DNA from: Bacillota bacterium
GTDB taxonomy: Bacteria > Bacillota > Clostridia > Christensenellales > Aristaeellaceae
Reading direction: 5' to 3'
NCBI GenBank assembly: GCA_023444095.1
Contig: JAEZRP010000008.1
Location: 1 to 42,817, forward strand
Length of the DNA stretch: 42,817 nucleotides
Part shown: positions 24,604 through 32,760 of the stretch, piece after piece
Layout of the letters: each line of letters begins with the position of its first letter
Position numbering within the stretch: the first letter of the stretch is position 1
Translations under genes and position numbers: made by a program
The notes under the pieces: model-generated
Told to the model about the DNA's origin: nothing
What the model saw: only the letters and a program-made list of their open reading frames with translations
Database searches by the model: none

Positions 24604-24630
24604 TCAATTTTCGCGAAAGACATTCGATAT
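24604..24630 (+). promoter_or_regulatory. Sigma-28-type promoter for fliD operon
   Basis: TCAA (24604-24607), exactly 15 bases, then TTCGATAT (24623-24630). The -10 is identical to the one before flgM and the spacing is the same. The expected start near 24637 gives a leader of about 50 bases to the fliD ATG at 24688. The rest of 24275-24687 holds no convincing gene. Confidence 0.68.
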
Positions 24631-24687
24631 AAGGGATACGGCGATTCAAATGCCGGGGTTTAACTGCAATTCAGGGGAGGGCTGTCC

Positions 24688-26610
24688 ATGTCCAGCGTAT
24701 CAGGAACCATCAACAGACTCACCGGCATGGCGTCCGGCTTGGACACAGAAAGCATCGTGGAAAATCTCATGGCCGCGAGCAGGTTAAAATTGCAGATGGT
24801 AGAAAAGCAAAAAACCTCGCTTCAATGGAAGCAGGAAGCTTATCAAGAAATGATACAAAAGCTCGGCGCCTTTCAAACCAAATATTTCGGCACGGCGTCG
24901 GCCTCTAGCACAAGCACGCTCTTTGGTAACTCGCTACTGGCGCTCAACGCGTCGTACAGCTCATCCTATGTGTCAGTCGCCGCGGGTACAAATGTTTCGG
25001 CGGGCTCGATTTACATCGGCGATATCATGAGCCTCGCTTCCAGTGCGAAGCTGACCGGCACGCAAGGCGCCAGCGCCGATCCGACGATCGACGTGGACAC
25101 GAGCAATCTGGGCGAACTGGCCGGCAAGAGCATCATGGTTACACTCAATGGCGTCCAGAAGCCCGTCACATTCTCCGACAAGACATACGCCTCCGTGGAG
25201 GATGTGCGAAGCGAGCTGGCCAACCAGCTTTCCAGCGCATTTGGCGACGGCAAGATTTCCGTCTGGTACAGCGGAAGCAGCATCTCGTTGTCCAGCTCCA
25301 ACTCCACATTGCAGCTCCGTGTGCCTTCCACCGCGGAAAACGATCCATCCAGCGTGCTGGACTTCGGGGGATATGCAAGCAACCGGTTCAGCCTGACTGA
25401 TGCCCTGGGAAACGCGGGTCTGAAGGCGGACGTATTGAATTCTTCCGGGGATGTGTCCTTTGCGATCAACGGAACAGAATTTTCCTTCGATGCCTCCGCC
25501 ACGATGAACGATATCATCAAGGCAGTCAACAACAGCGACGCGGGCGTCAGGATGACGTATTCCGCGTTGTCGGACACCTTTTCCCTCGCGGCGACTGAGA
25601 CGGGAAAGGAGTCGTCCGTGGCGGTTGAGGACACGGCCGGCAGTCTGATGGCGACGCTCTTCGGGGGCGCGTCCTATACGGCGGGCACGGATGCCGTCGT
25701 GAAGATGAGCATGAACGGCTCCACCAATGAAGCGGATTTGATTACGGTCACCCGCAGTTCCAACACGCTGACGGTGGACGGTACCACCATTACGCTGAAG
25801 GGCATGGCCGCCGACGATGCGCAGGAGGGTATCGATATCACGCTTTCCTACGATACGGAGGACATTGCGACCCAGATCGAGGCCTTTGTCAAGGAGTATA
25901 ACGAGCTGTTGTCCACCCTTACGGACAAGCTTGCGGAAGATAGGTACGCGGATTACGAGCCCTTGACCGATGACGAGAAGGCGGAGCTTTCGGAAAGTGA
26001 GATCAAGCTCTGGACGGAAAAAGCCAAGAGTGGCTTTCTGCGAAACGATAGTTACCTGAGCGCCATCGTGACCGAGCTGCGCAGCAGCATGAGCACCCTC
26101 GTGGGCAGTCTGAGCGATGGAGAAAGCGCCGGAATCCTTGCCGAAATTGGCATCACCACCGGCAACTATTCCGAGAAGGGTCAGCTGCACGTCAACGCGA
26201 CAAAGCTCCGCGAGGCGCTGGAATCGGACACCGGCAAGGTGCTGGACATCTTTACGCAAAACAGTGGCGTCAGCTATTCGGCATACGCGTCCGCCGAGCA
26301 GAGAGCGCAGAGGTTCGAGGAATCCGGCGTGCTGTGGAGGCTTTCCGACGTTCTGAGTAAAAATCTGAGCACCGTAGGCAAAAAGGGTGCGTTGATCGCT
26401 TTGGTGGGCAGTCCCAACAGCACCTACAAAACGGACACCGAATATGCGAAGCGGATCAGTGCCATGGAAACCAAGATCTCCGATATGCAAGACAAGATGA
26501 AGAGTGAAGAAGATCGGTACTGGGCAAGGTTCACGGCGATGGAAACGGCGCTTTCAAAAATGCAATCGCAAAGCAACTGGTTGACGAGTATGCTTGGCAA
26601 ATCGAATTAG
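24688..26610 (+). CDS. fliD: FliD, filament cap protein (HAP2)
   Basis: FliD forms the pentameric cap that folds flagellin at the filament tip. The 640-residue protein starts SSVSGTINRLTGMASGLDTESIVENLM, the family's N-terminal motif, followed by MVEKQKTSLQWKQEAYQEM. It has FliD_C features such as AFVKEYNELLSTLTDKLAEDRYADYEPLTDDEKAELSE (about residue 400) and a C-terminal coiled coil with ARFTAMETALSKMQSQSNWL. GGGGAGG lies seven bases before the ATG. First of three genes on the plus strand, divergent from flgB and preceded by a sigma-28-like promoter. Confidence 0.97.
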   Translation: MSSVSGTINRLTGMASGLDTESIVENLMAASRLKLQMVEKQKTSLQWKQEAYQEMIQKLGAFQTKYFGTASASSTSTLFGNSLLALNASYSSSYVSVAAGTNVSAGSIYIGDIMSLASSAKLTGTQGASADPTIDVDTSNLGELAGKSIMVTLNGVQKPVTFSDKTYASVEDVRSELANQLSSAFGDGKISVWYSGSSISLSSSNSTLQLRVPSTAENDPSSVLDFGGYASNRFSLTDALGNAGLKADVLNSSGDVSFAINGTEFSFDASATMNDIIKAVNNSDAGVRMTYSALSDTFSLAATETGKESSVAVEDTAGSLMATLFGGASYTAGTDAVVKMSMNGSTNEADLITVTRSSNTLTVDGTTITLKGMAADDAQEGIDITLSYDTEDIATQIEAFVKEYNELLSTLTDKLAEDRYADYEPLTDDEKAELSESEIKLWTEKAKSGFLRNDSYLSAIVTELRSSMSTLVGSLSDGESAGILAEIGITTGNYSEKGQLHVNATKLREALESDTGKVLDIFTQNSGVSYSAYASAEQRAQRFEESGVLWRLSDVLSKNLSTVGKKGALIALVGSPNSTYKTDTEYAKRISAMETKISDMQDKMKSEEDRYWARFTAMETALSKMQSQSNWLTSMLGKSN

Positions 26611-26631
26611 CCTGAGAAGGGGGGATGGTGT

Positions 26632-27021
26632 ATGACCCATTCAAATCAATATATGAAATACAAGGCGCAATCGGTCAGCACCTCCACACCGGGAGAACAG
26701 ATTGTGATGCTGTTTGATCGCGCGGCTTTGAAGCTGATGCAGGCCGTGCAATGCATAGAGCTCAAGGATGTGCCCGGGGCACACAATGCCATTATTTTCG
26801 CCCAGAATATCTATCTGTTTTTGTCGGACAGCCTCAACATGAGCATGCCTGTCTCCAAGGAACTATACGCGCTATACCAGTATGCCTATGATGAGCTGAC
26901 GACCGCCAACCTCAAAAAGGACGCCGATATCGTGCGGCGCATCCTCAAGATGACGCGGGATTTCCAGGAGACATGGAGACAGGCGGATCTCAAGACGCGT
27001 CTCGAACGAATGGCCAGGTGA
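26632..27021 (+). CDS. fliS: FliS, flagellin export chaperone
   Basis: FliS binds the C-terminal helix of flagellin and keeps it unfolded for export. The 129-residue protein has the family pattern YKAQSVSTSTPGEQIVMLFDRAALKLMQAV at residues 10-39, and a helical remainder with LYALYQYAYDELTTANLKKD. Normal length. It follows fliD by 21 bases and precedes the FliT-like gene by five. Confidence 0.97.
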   Translation: MTHSNQYMKYKAQSVSTSTPGEQIVMLFDRAALKLMQAVQCIELKDVPGAHNAIIFAQNIYLFLSDSLNMSMPVSKELYALYQYAYDELTTANLKKDADIVRRILKMTRDFQETWRQADLKTRLERMAR

Positions 27022-27026
27022 AATGA

Positions 27027-27521
27027 ATGCAGAGCGAAGTGCTTCGAATGATTGAAATGATGTCTCATCAACGCCTGAATCTGTTCAGGCGGTTTTCCGC
27101 GCAATCGGCCGCCGCGCTTCAGTGTCTTGATGACGGGGATGTCGAGGGATTTGTGGGAAATGTTGAAAAGAGGGACGCGCTGATTCCCCAGATTGACAAG
27201 CTGACCGCGGAAATTGGGGCACACCTTCCGCGGTTGGGCGAGACCGATGCCGAAACCTTGCGGACATTGTTTGCGTCAGAGGCGAAGGATGCAGCCTGCC
27301 CGCAGTGGTGCGCGACTTTGGCGTCCGACAGGGCAAATATGGATAAGCTGATTCACAACTGCATTGGAATGAACGCGCGGATGGAAGCGCGTGCCCGGGC
27401 ACTTGCCGGGCAGTTCCGGAAACAGATCAATCACATCCGTGCAAACCAAAAGCTTCGCAGCAGATATAGCATGCCGGGTGGCAGCGCATCCGGCGCGCAC
27501 ATCGACTATACGTTCAGATAG
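27027..27521 (+). CDS. FliT/FlgN-like flagellar chaperone candidate
   Basis: A 164-residue soluble, helical protein directly after fliS, the place of fliT in many Firmicutes. It has a helix pair with LRMIEMMSHQRLNLFRRFSAQSAAAL and EGFVGNVEKRDALIPQIDKL, and a C-terminal basic tail that ends SGAHIDYTFR, a type of ending also seen in FlgN-like proteins. FliT acts as chaperone for FliD in other species. The family is poorly conserved and the call rests on position, size and helical make-up; an unnamed chaperone is possible. Confidence 0.6.
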   Translation: MQSEVLRMIEMMSHQRLNLFRRFSAQSAAALQCLDDGDVEGFVGNVEKRDALIPQIDKLTAEIGAHLPRLGETDAETLRTLFASEAKDAACPQWCATLASDRANMDKLIHNCIGMNARMEARARALAGQFRKQINHIRANQKLRSRYSMPGGSASGAHIDYTFR

Positions 27522-27573
27522 CGGAGGACCTTTTCTTTTCCGTATCGCTTTTCCGCAGCCGATCCAGCGAAGG

Positions 27574-28374
27574 TCAATCTCCGTACGTTTCGATGATAAA
27601 ATCCACGCGCCTGTTCTGCATCCTTCCCTCCTCGGTTTCGTTGCTGGCGATTGGGTGGAATTCGCCCAGCCCAACCGCGGAGAACATCGAAGGATCAAGG
27701 CTGGATATTTCGAGCAGCCGCCGCAAGACGTTGACTGCCCGGGCCGTCGATAATTCCCAGTTGCTGTCGAACTGCTCCGTCTTGATCGGCAGATTGTCGG
27801 TATGACCTTCGATTCCCAATTTTTCGATATATTTCTCATACTTCACGAAAATCGTGCACACATCCTCCAGGATTGGATCGGCACTGGGCGCGATATCGGC
27901 ACTGCCCAGTTCGAAAAAAATGGAGGAATGCACCCGAAGAAGGATCAGCTTGTCCGTTTGTTTTGTAACGCTCAATTGATCGGAAAGTCCGGACGTTTCA
28001 ATGTATGCGCGTATGGCTTCATACAGAGCGCTGTTGCCTTCGTCCGCAGTCGGTTCCTCCGGCATTTGGGTGAGAAGCGCGTCGCTTGCGACGAGCGTAG
28101 GCTGAGTTGTCGGTGGAGATGTCCCAGACAAGTCCTTTTCAGGCAAATCGGTCGCTACCACATCCTCCAGTTCAACGCCAGCCTGTGCCAGTTGCGCCGC
28201 GGCTGCTTCTTCTGCGATCTTCGCCTTGTGGGCGACGCTCGCCTGATTCATCATGGCGAAGGAGAACAGGATCACGAATACCGACAAAAAGTTTGTGATC
28301 AAATCTGCGTAACTTGTCAGCCAGCTTTCGCCTGATTCCTCTTGCTGCTCAATTTTCTTTCTGCCTTTCGCCAT
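27574..28374 (-). CDS. motB: MotB, stator protein anchored to peptidoglycan
   Basis: MotB pairs with MotA to form the ion channel that drives rotation. The 266-residue protein has one membrane segment with the essential aspartate at residue 24 (SYADLITNFLSVFVILFSFA), a linker rich in Ala/Glu/Thr, and a C-terminal OmpA-like peptidoglycan-binding domain (GHTDNLPI, NWELSTARAVNVLRRL, NEEGRMQNRRVDFII-like end). The ATG at 28374 lies five bases after the motA stop; GGAGGAAGG is about 13 bases upstream, a long gap, so coupling to motA is likely. The ion (H+ or Na+) cannot be read safely. Confidence 0.95.
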   Translation of the reverse strand: MAKGRKKIEQQEESGESWLTSYADLITNFLSVFVILFSFAMMNQASVAHKAKIAEEAAAAQLAQAGVELEDVVATDLPEKDLSGTSPPTTQPTLVASDALLTQMPEEPTADEGNSALYEAIRAYIETSGLSDQLSVTKQTDKLILLRVHSSIFFELGSADIAPSADPILEDVCTIFVKYEKYIEKLGIEGHTDNLPIKTEQFDSNWELSTARAVNVLRRLLEISSLDPSMFSAVGLGEFHPIASNETEEGRMQNRRVDFIIETYGD

Positions 28375-28379
28375 AGCCG

Positions 28380-29198
28380 CTAAGCTGCCTTCCTCCCAAA
28401 CACTTTGCCTTGCGGTCCTCTGCTCCGCTTTGCGCTCTGCTGCTGCCTTGTCTTCATAAAGCAATTGAGCTGCTCGCGAATCAGTCTCGGGTTCTTGCGC
28501 AGCAGAATGCCCACAAGACCCTCGATGAGAAGTTCCCTTCGCGTCACTTCTTCCCCGCTCATCGTCTTCAGTCGCTTGGCAATCGGTGTGAATATCACGT
28601 TTGCCAGGAACGATCCATACAGAGATGTAAGCAACTGAATCGCCATCAAGGGCCCCAGCTTTGTCGGATCGTCCAGTTGGTTTAGCATGGGGATTAGGCC
28701 AAGGTAGGTCCCCAGAAGGCCAAACGCCGGAGCCGTGGTTGCGATCATTTCCAACATGGAGATGCCTTTTTGATGCCTTTGTTGCATGAAATATGTCTCC
28801 GTCTCAAGGGCCAACCGGAGATCCTCTTCATCGGCTCCATCCAGCATCAGTACGACGCCTCGCTGCAGGAAATCATTGTTTGCATAGAGTTCACTGGCGG
28901 ATTCAAGCGCAAGCAATCCTTTTTTTTTCACGGTATCGTTGAGCGCGACGATGATTTCAATGTCCTTATCCAGATCAAATCTCTCATTCTGAAATGCTTT
29001 TTTGATGACCGACCCGAATGTTTTCAGTCTGTATGCAGGGAATGCGGTGACTACGGTTCCCAAAGTGCCCCCAAACGTAATCAATGCGGCTGCCGGGTTC
29101 AAAAAGAGGCGTATGTCTCCAAACATTACAATGGAATAGGCGACACACCCCAGGCTGATCACGAATCCCAAGGCTAAGGAAATTGATACCCTCTTCAA
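28380..29198 (-). CDS. motA: MotA, stator proton/ion channel subunit (TTG start)
   Basis: MotA supplies the torque contact with FliG. The 272-residue protein has four membrane segments (about 5-25, 30-50, 140-165, 180-205), the cytosolic loop with charged residues, and the conserved TTAPAFGLLGTYLGLIPML in segment 3. Possible starts are GTG 29207, TTG 29204 and TTG 29198; GAGGTG is six bases before the last, which therefore is preferred (MKRVSISLALGF). It shares a transcript with motB and is preceded by a sigma-28-like promoter at 29266-29292. Confidence 0.95.
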   Translation of the reverse strand: MKRVSISLALGFVISLGCVAYSIVMFGDIRLFLNPAAALITFGGTLGTVVTAFPAYRLKTFGSVIKKAFQNERFDLDKDIEIIVALNDTVKKKGLLALESASELYANNDFLQRGVVLMLDGADEEDLRLALETETYFMQQRHQKGISMLEMIATTAPAFGLLGTYLGLIPMLNQLDDPTKLGPLMAIQLLTSLYGSFLANVIFTPIAKRLKTMSGEEVTRRELLIEGLVGILLRKNPRLIREQLNCFMKTRQQQSAKRSRGPQGKVFGRKAA

Positions 29199-29265
29199 GA
29201 CCAACACCTCTCATGCCAGCCGCAATCCTGCGAACTGGTAATCGCGCGTACAAGCTTCCATCATT

Positions 29266-29292
29266 ATATCGGCGTGAGCGGCCATAAATTGA
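29266..29292 (-). promoter_or_regulatory. Sigma-28-type promoter for motAB
   Basis: On the minus strand TCAA (29292-29289), 15 bases, then GCCGATAT (29273-29266), a perfect sigma-28 -10 sequence. Spacing equals that before flgM and fliD. Transcription from about 29259 leaves a leader of about 60 bases before the motA TTG. Confidence 0.75.
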
Positions 29293-29629
29293 ATGCGCAC
29301 GCATAAGCGGAACACGGACATGCCGGGATCGGTAGAGGGATGTTCCTGCGGGAATTCTCCAGCATCGTGACCGTTTTCTTGATGATGCCGATGTCTGAAA
29401 ACGCGTAAAGCGAGGGGGATAACGAGCAATCAAATGATGTCAGAAGGATATCATTTGCGACGGGATTTGGGGAACAGACTGTACGGGCTTCAGCGATCCT
29501 GGTGAGAGAATATGATCGGTTTATATGCCTGGGAGTCGGGTAAGGATGCGAATCTTCTTTTCTGCAGACAAAAGAATTTATAATTGATACAACGAGTGTT
29601 TTTTTTCTGAGCGGGTTATACATGCGTTG

Positions 29630-29646
29630 ATGCCGAGCTTCGGCAT
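29630..29646. repeat. Small hairpin in the motA-EPS spacer
   Basis: ATGCCGA-GCT-TCGGCAT is a perfect 7-bp stem with a three-base loop. No T run follows on either strand, so it is not a clear terminator. It lies in the AT-rich 29293-29695 stretch, in which I see no gene. Confidence 0.4.
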
Positions 29647-29695
29647 TGGCTCATTCCTGACAGCAGAAACGAAGCAAGAGTAAGGGGTTTGCCTC

Positions 29696-29899
29696 TTGGC
29701 CTTTGAGGAGTCGTTTCCTATTATAGTACGCAAGCCATTCATCCAAATTCGTCTCAATCGGCGGGGTGCTTTTGCAGTGAATATTGCGGAAACTAAATTT
29801 GATGAGCTTCAGATTGGCGCGGCTATATGGCTGTTCTGCGGGAAAGAAGTGGCTAGAAAAGAAGTAATTCCTGAGACATCATTAGAACTTCTGCCATAG
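29696..29899 (+). CDS. Possible small protein, unrecognised (67 residues)
   Basis: A short frame starting with TTG, with AAGGGG eight bases upstream, and ending at a TAG that overlaps the end of the convergent gene by 18 bases. The predicted product begins MAFEESFPIIVRKPFIQIRL and has a second half rich in short hydrophobic strands (FDELQIGAAIWLFCGKEVA). I do not recognise a family. No membrane segment or signal peptide. It could be a remnant of a transferred element, since the surrounding 2 kb is AT-richer than either neighbour block, or simply an open frame. Confidence 0.3.
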   Translation: MAFEESFPIIVRKPFIQIRLNRRGAFAVNIAETKFDELQIGAAIWLFCGKEVARKEVIPETSLELLP

Positions 29900-31000
29900 C
29901 TTTTTTATAATGCTAGTGCCACAGTATTTCCGAATCACTCTATCCAAGTCATGTAAGTCGAGATCACGAAAGAAAGAATCGCGTTTCATTGTTACATCGG
30001 CAGATCGAATCATTGTGCTATTATGCATCGCCGCGATGTCCGCATCCACATTTCTGTAAACTATCTGTTCCTTAATTTGATCAAACAGAAACTCTCCTTT
30101 CTGAGATTGAGTAATTATCAGTGAAATCCCTTGATTGTCGCTCATTTCAGGTGCGATGTCCCAGATTCCCCAAAAATCGGCAAGCGTGATATCACTTTGC
30201 CTTGAGATCGATTTAAATCTACAATCGTAGCAGGAAGGTCGAAGACAAATGTTTTTCAAAAACGCCATCATCATCATATCTTTATCGAATGTCTGTCGAT
30301 ACTCCTCTCCGTTGGAGAATTGGAACGCCACAGAAAACCTTCGCCATCCCGAAGCCTTGTTACGGAATGAAACGCTTCTTGTTTCGGATCCAGCACGTTT
30401 TTCCCGGTACGCGACGTATTTTTGCCATAGCTTAGGAGAGGGAACGCCGTGGCAAACAACATCTTGTGTAAATAGGTTCGAATCATCTCTCCGCAAATAT
30501 GCCTTCAATCCCGAGACCTGACAAGGGGTACCCGTAAATAGCACAACCCTTCCTTCGTTCAGAAAGGCTTCAACCCGCTTAAAGGAGTCCCCTAGAAAGC
30601 TCTGTACATATTTTGAACCTTGCATAGCTGTCAGACCATCCGAAGATTCCGTGAAGGTATGAACAACGCGAAACCGCTCATCAAAAGCCGCGCCGAAAAC
30701 GACACCGCCGTCACCGATGATCTGATCAGCGATCAGCCTAAAGATTCCACCGGACGAGCTACTGAGTCGCGTTTGTTCGTCGGTGTTATAAGCCGCGTAC
30801 GCGGCGGGAGTATTATCGCTTGTCACGATATGCGTTATGGGACAGATTTCTACACATTTGCTGCAACGAACGCATTTTTTGGAATCGACTACCGGAGTCC
30901 AAAAGCCATCCTGATCAGCCCCCATGGAAATGGCCCCAAAGACACACTCGGTTTGACATGCGCCGCACCCAGTACACACATCCTTCAAAGCTTCGATCAT
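29882..31000 (-). CDS. Iron-sulfur protein, F420 hydrogenase/dehydrogenase beta-subunit family
   Basis: A 372-residue cytosolic protein with two N-terminal 4Fe-4S clusters of the ferredoxin type (Cys 9, 12, 15, 19 and Cys 43, 46, 49, 53). The rest matches the coenzyme F420 hydrogenase/dehydrogenase beta-subunit fold: SSGGIFRLIADQII, GTPCQVSGLKAYL, DVVCHGVPSPKLW and TLADFWGIW are typical blocks. In polysaccharide clusters of Firmicutes and Bacteroidetes such proteins are regular partners of pyruvyl transferases; the exact redox reaction is not known. GAGG lies eight bases before the ATG. It is divergent from the EPS genes and AT-richer, which hints at separate origin. Confidence 0.85.
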   Translation of the reverse strand: MIEALKDVCTGCGACQTECVFGAISMGADQDGFWTPVVDSKKCVRCSKCVEICPITHIVTSDNTPAAYAAYNTDEQTRLSSSSGGIFRLIADQIIGDGGVVFGAAFDERFRVVHTFTESSDGLTAMQGSKYVQSFLGDSFKRVEAFLNEGRVVLFTGTPCQVSGLKAYLRRDDSNLFTQDVVCHGVPSPKLWQKYVAYREKRAGSETRSVSFRNKASGWRRFSVAFQFSNGEEYRQTFDKDMMMMAFLKNICLRPSCYDCRFKSISRQSDITLADFWGIWDIAPEMSDNQGISLIITQSQKGEFLFDQIKEQIVYRNVDADIAAMHNSTMIRSADVTMKRDSFFRDLDLHDLDRVIRKYCGTSIIKKLWQKF

Positions 31001-31210
31001 CTTTCATTCCTCTAGCTGCTATACGTTTACGATCTGTTATTGTTCCTTTCCGTTAACTAAATATATCATAAAAACGCCGCATTCTTCTGCCACTTTGTGT
31101 TTATTTCTGCCGAAAGTTGAATTTTTACATGCTTTGTGTGAAAAATATCCACTCCATGCGGATTAAGCTATATTTCGCCTCAAATAACGCCAGAAAGATC
31201 GGAGGCATCT

Positions 31211-31288
31211 ATGTGTGCACTTATTAATTCCATTTTATCTGCTTTGCGAAGTTGTTTCGACGTGTATCGGATGCTTGCCTTGCGATAG
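31211..31288 (+). CDS. Possible 25-residue leader peptide upstream of EPS operon
   Basis: ATG at 31211 with GGAGG ending five bases before it opens a 25-codon frame, MCALINSILSALRSCFDVYR followed by MLALR and a TAG. The product would be a mostly hydrophobic helix. It lies in the 374-base spacer 31001-31374, 86 bases before the first EPS gene. The ribosome site is good, but no homologue or attenuator structure is recognised. No convincing sigma-A promoter is seen in the spacer. Confidence 0.35.
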   Translation: MCALINSILSALRSCFDVYRMLALR

Positions 31289-31374
31289 AAAGTATGGTAA
31301 ACTAATCCAGATGATGCTACATGGAATGCTGTTTGTGTCATCCTGTCTGATACCAAAGATGGAGTGACAATGTT

Positions 31375-32760
31375 GTGAAGGAATTGACTTTTAGCCAATT
31401 GTTCGCCATTCTACGTCGGCGGGCGATTCTGCTTCTGGCAATCCCCCTCTTATGCGCGTCGCTGGTTGCTATATACTTCTGGCGCTTTAAGTCTGACGTA
31501 TACACCGCCGAGGCAGTGCTCTATGTGCTGGACAGCTACACCGATTCGCTGGAAAACACACGATACGACACCGGGGTCAGCGCGCAACTGGCCGCAGATT
31601 ATAAGATACTGCTCGGCAAAAAGCCTTTCCTCGATCGGTGCGCGAAAGCTCTGGGCGTACCTGACCTGAACGATGTCGGCATCGATATTTATTCCGAGAA
31701 CGGAACGCGTGTGCTCAATCTGGTCGTAACGGGCGCCGATCCGAAGTATTGCGCGCGGGTTGCCAACTCGGTTAGCGAGACGTTTGTGGATTATATACGC
31801 GAGTTGACGCATGAGACGGGATTGTCCATTGCGCTGGAGGCGCAGGTTCCGGCCCAACCCTCCGGTCCGCCCCGCGCCCTGTACACGGGGTTATCTTTCG
31901 TCGCTGCGTTTCTGTTGTGTGTTTGCTTCGTCGTGGTGGCGGAACTCGGGGAAAAAAGGCTGCGCACGGAGGAAGATATTGCCGTGCTCAATCTGCCTGT
32001 GCTGGCGCGCATCGGCACATACGCAAAAGAAATGAAAGCGTTCCTCATGGAGCGAAAACGAGACGGGCTCTCTCTTTTTGAGAGCGTATCCGACTCTACC
32101 CAGGAAAGCGTGAAGATGCTCTCCTCCAATATTCAGTTCGCAGGCGGGGAAAATCCATATAAAGCGATTATGGTCACGTCCACGATATCGGCAGAAGGCA
32201 AGAGCTCCCTGGCCGTTATGCTTGGCTCCGCGGCGGCGGGTGAGCATAAGAAGGTTCTGCTTGTGGACATGGACTTTCGCAACCCTTCGATTGGCAAGCT
32301 TCTGCGTGCGCGCGGCAAGTTTGATCTGCTTGATTACCTGCGAGGAGGTAAACCGCTCGATTCGGTCATCCGGCGGCTTGACCGCACCAATCTCAGTTTT
32401 ATCGACAACCTGCACGATAATGTGTCCGCGGGGAATCTGGTGCGAAGCGCTGCCTTTGACCGCTTCCTTGAGCGCGCGCGGGAGCAATTTGATCTTGTCA
32501 TATTCGACGTCCCGCCGGTCGGACTGTTCATTGACGCGGCGGTACTCGCGCCCAAGTTGGATGCGACAGTCATGGTGATCGGCAGCGGTTGCCCCAGCCG
32601 CAAGGCGACCATTCGCGCCGTCGATCAACTCAATAAGGCGCGCGCGGGCCTGATCGGCGTGGCGCTGAACTTCGTGCGCAACGATCAGCAGGACCGGGAG
32701 CTTTACTCCAGATATTACGGATACGGAAGGCACGGCAAGAAGCGCCGGATGATGCCATGA
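31375..32760 (+). CDS. Chain-length regulator / tyrosine kinase fusion (Wzz-BY-kinase)
   Basis: This protein sets polysaccharide chain length and phosphorylates itself on tyrosine. The 461-residue product has two membrane segments (about 18-36 and 169-191) around a Wzz loop, then a kinase domain with Walker A (SAEGKSS, Lys276), Walker A' (VLLVDMDFRNPS, about 293-304) and Walker B (VIFDVPP, about 375-381). The C-terminal tyrosine cluster (Tyr 444, 447, 448, 450) is present. In most Firmicutes these are two proteins; the one-piece form is the proteobacterial pattern. Start is GTG at 31375 with GGAGTG eight bases upstream. No phosphatase gene is found here. Confidence 0.92.
   Translation: MKELTFSQLFAILRRRAILLLAIPLLCASLVAIYFWRFKSDVYTAEAVLYVLDSYTDSLENTRYDTGVSAQLAADYKILLGKKPFLDRCAKALGVPDLNDVGIDIYSENGTRVLNLVVTGADPKYCARVANSVSETFVDYIRELTHETGLSIALEAQVPAQPSGPPRALYTGLSFVAAFLLCVCFVVVAELGEKRLRTEEDIAVLNLPVLARIGTYAKEMKAFLMERKRDGLSLFESVSDSTQESVKMLSSNIQFAGGENPYKAIMVTSTISAEGKSSLAVMLGSAAAGEHKKVLLVDMDFRNPSIGKLLRARGKFDLLDYLRGGKPLDSVIRRLDRTNLSFIDNLHDNVSAGNLVRSAAFDRFLERAREQFDLVIFDVPPVGLFIDAAVLAPKLDATVMVIGSGCPSRKATIRAVDQLNKARAGLIGVALNFVRNDQQDRELYSRYYGYGRHGKKRRMMP

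Noticed and set aside
24509..24787. 92-codon plus-strand frame with AAGGAG nearby, upstream of fliD
   Set aside because: It overlaps the fliD promoter and start in another frame, and the AAGGAG lies inside the frame rather than before its start.
24973..26490. 505-codon minus-strand open frame opposite fliD
   Set aside because: Antisense to a certain fliD; composition is typical of a shadow frame and no ribosome site or motif supports it.
27823..27830. TTCGATAT (sigma-28-like -10) inside motB
   Set aside because: No TAAA or TCAA 15 bases upstream (GACC instead), and it points antisense within a coding region.
29264..29623. 119-codon minus-strand frame upstream of motA
   Set aside because: It runs across the motA promoter, has no ribosome site and shows no recognisable motif.
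31050..31080. TATGAT on the minus strand as a -10 for the iron-sulfur gene
   Set aside because: The -10 is fair but the sequence 17 bases upstream does not resemble TTGACA; support is too weak to list as a promoter.
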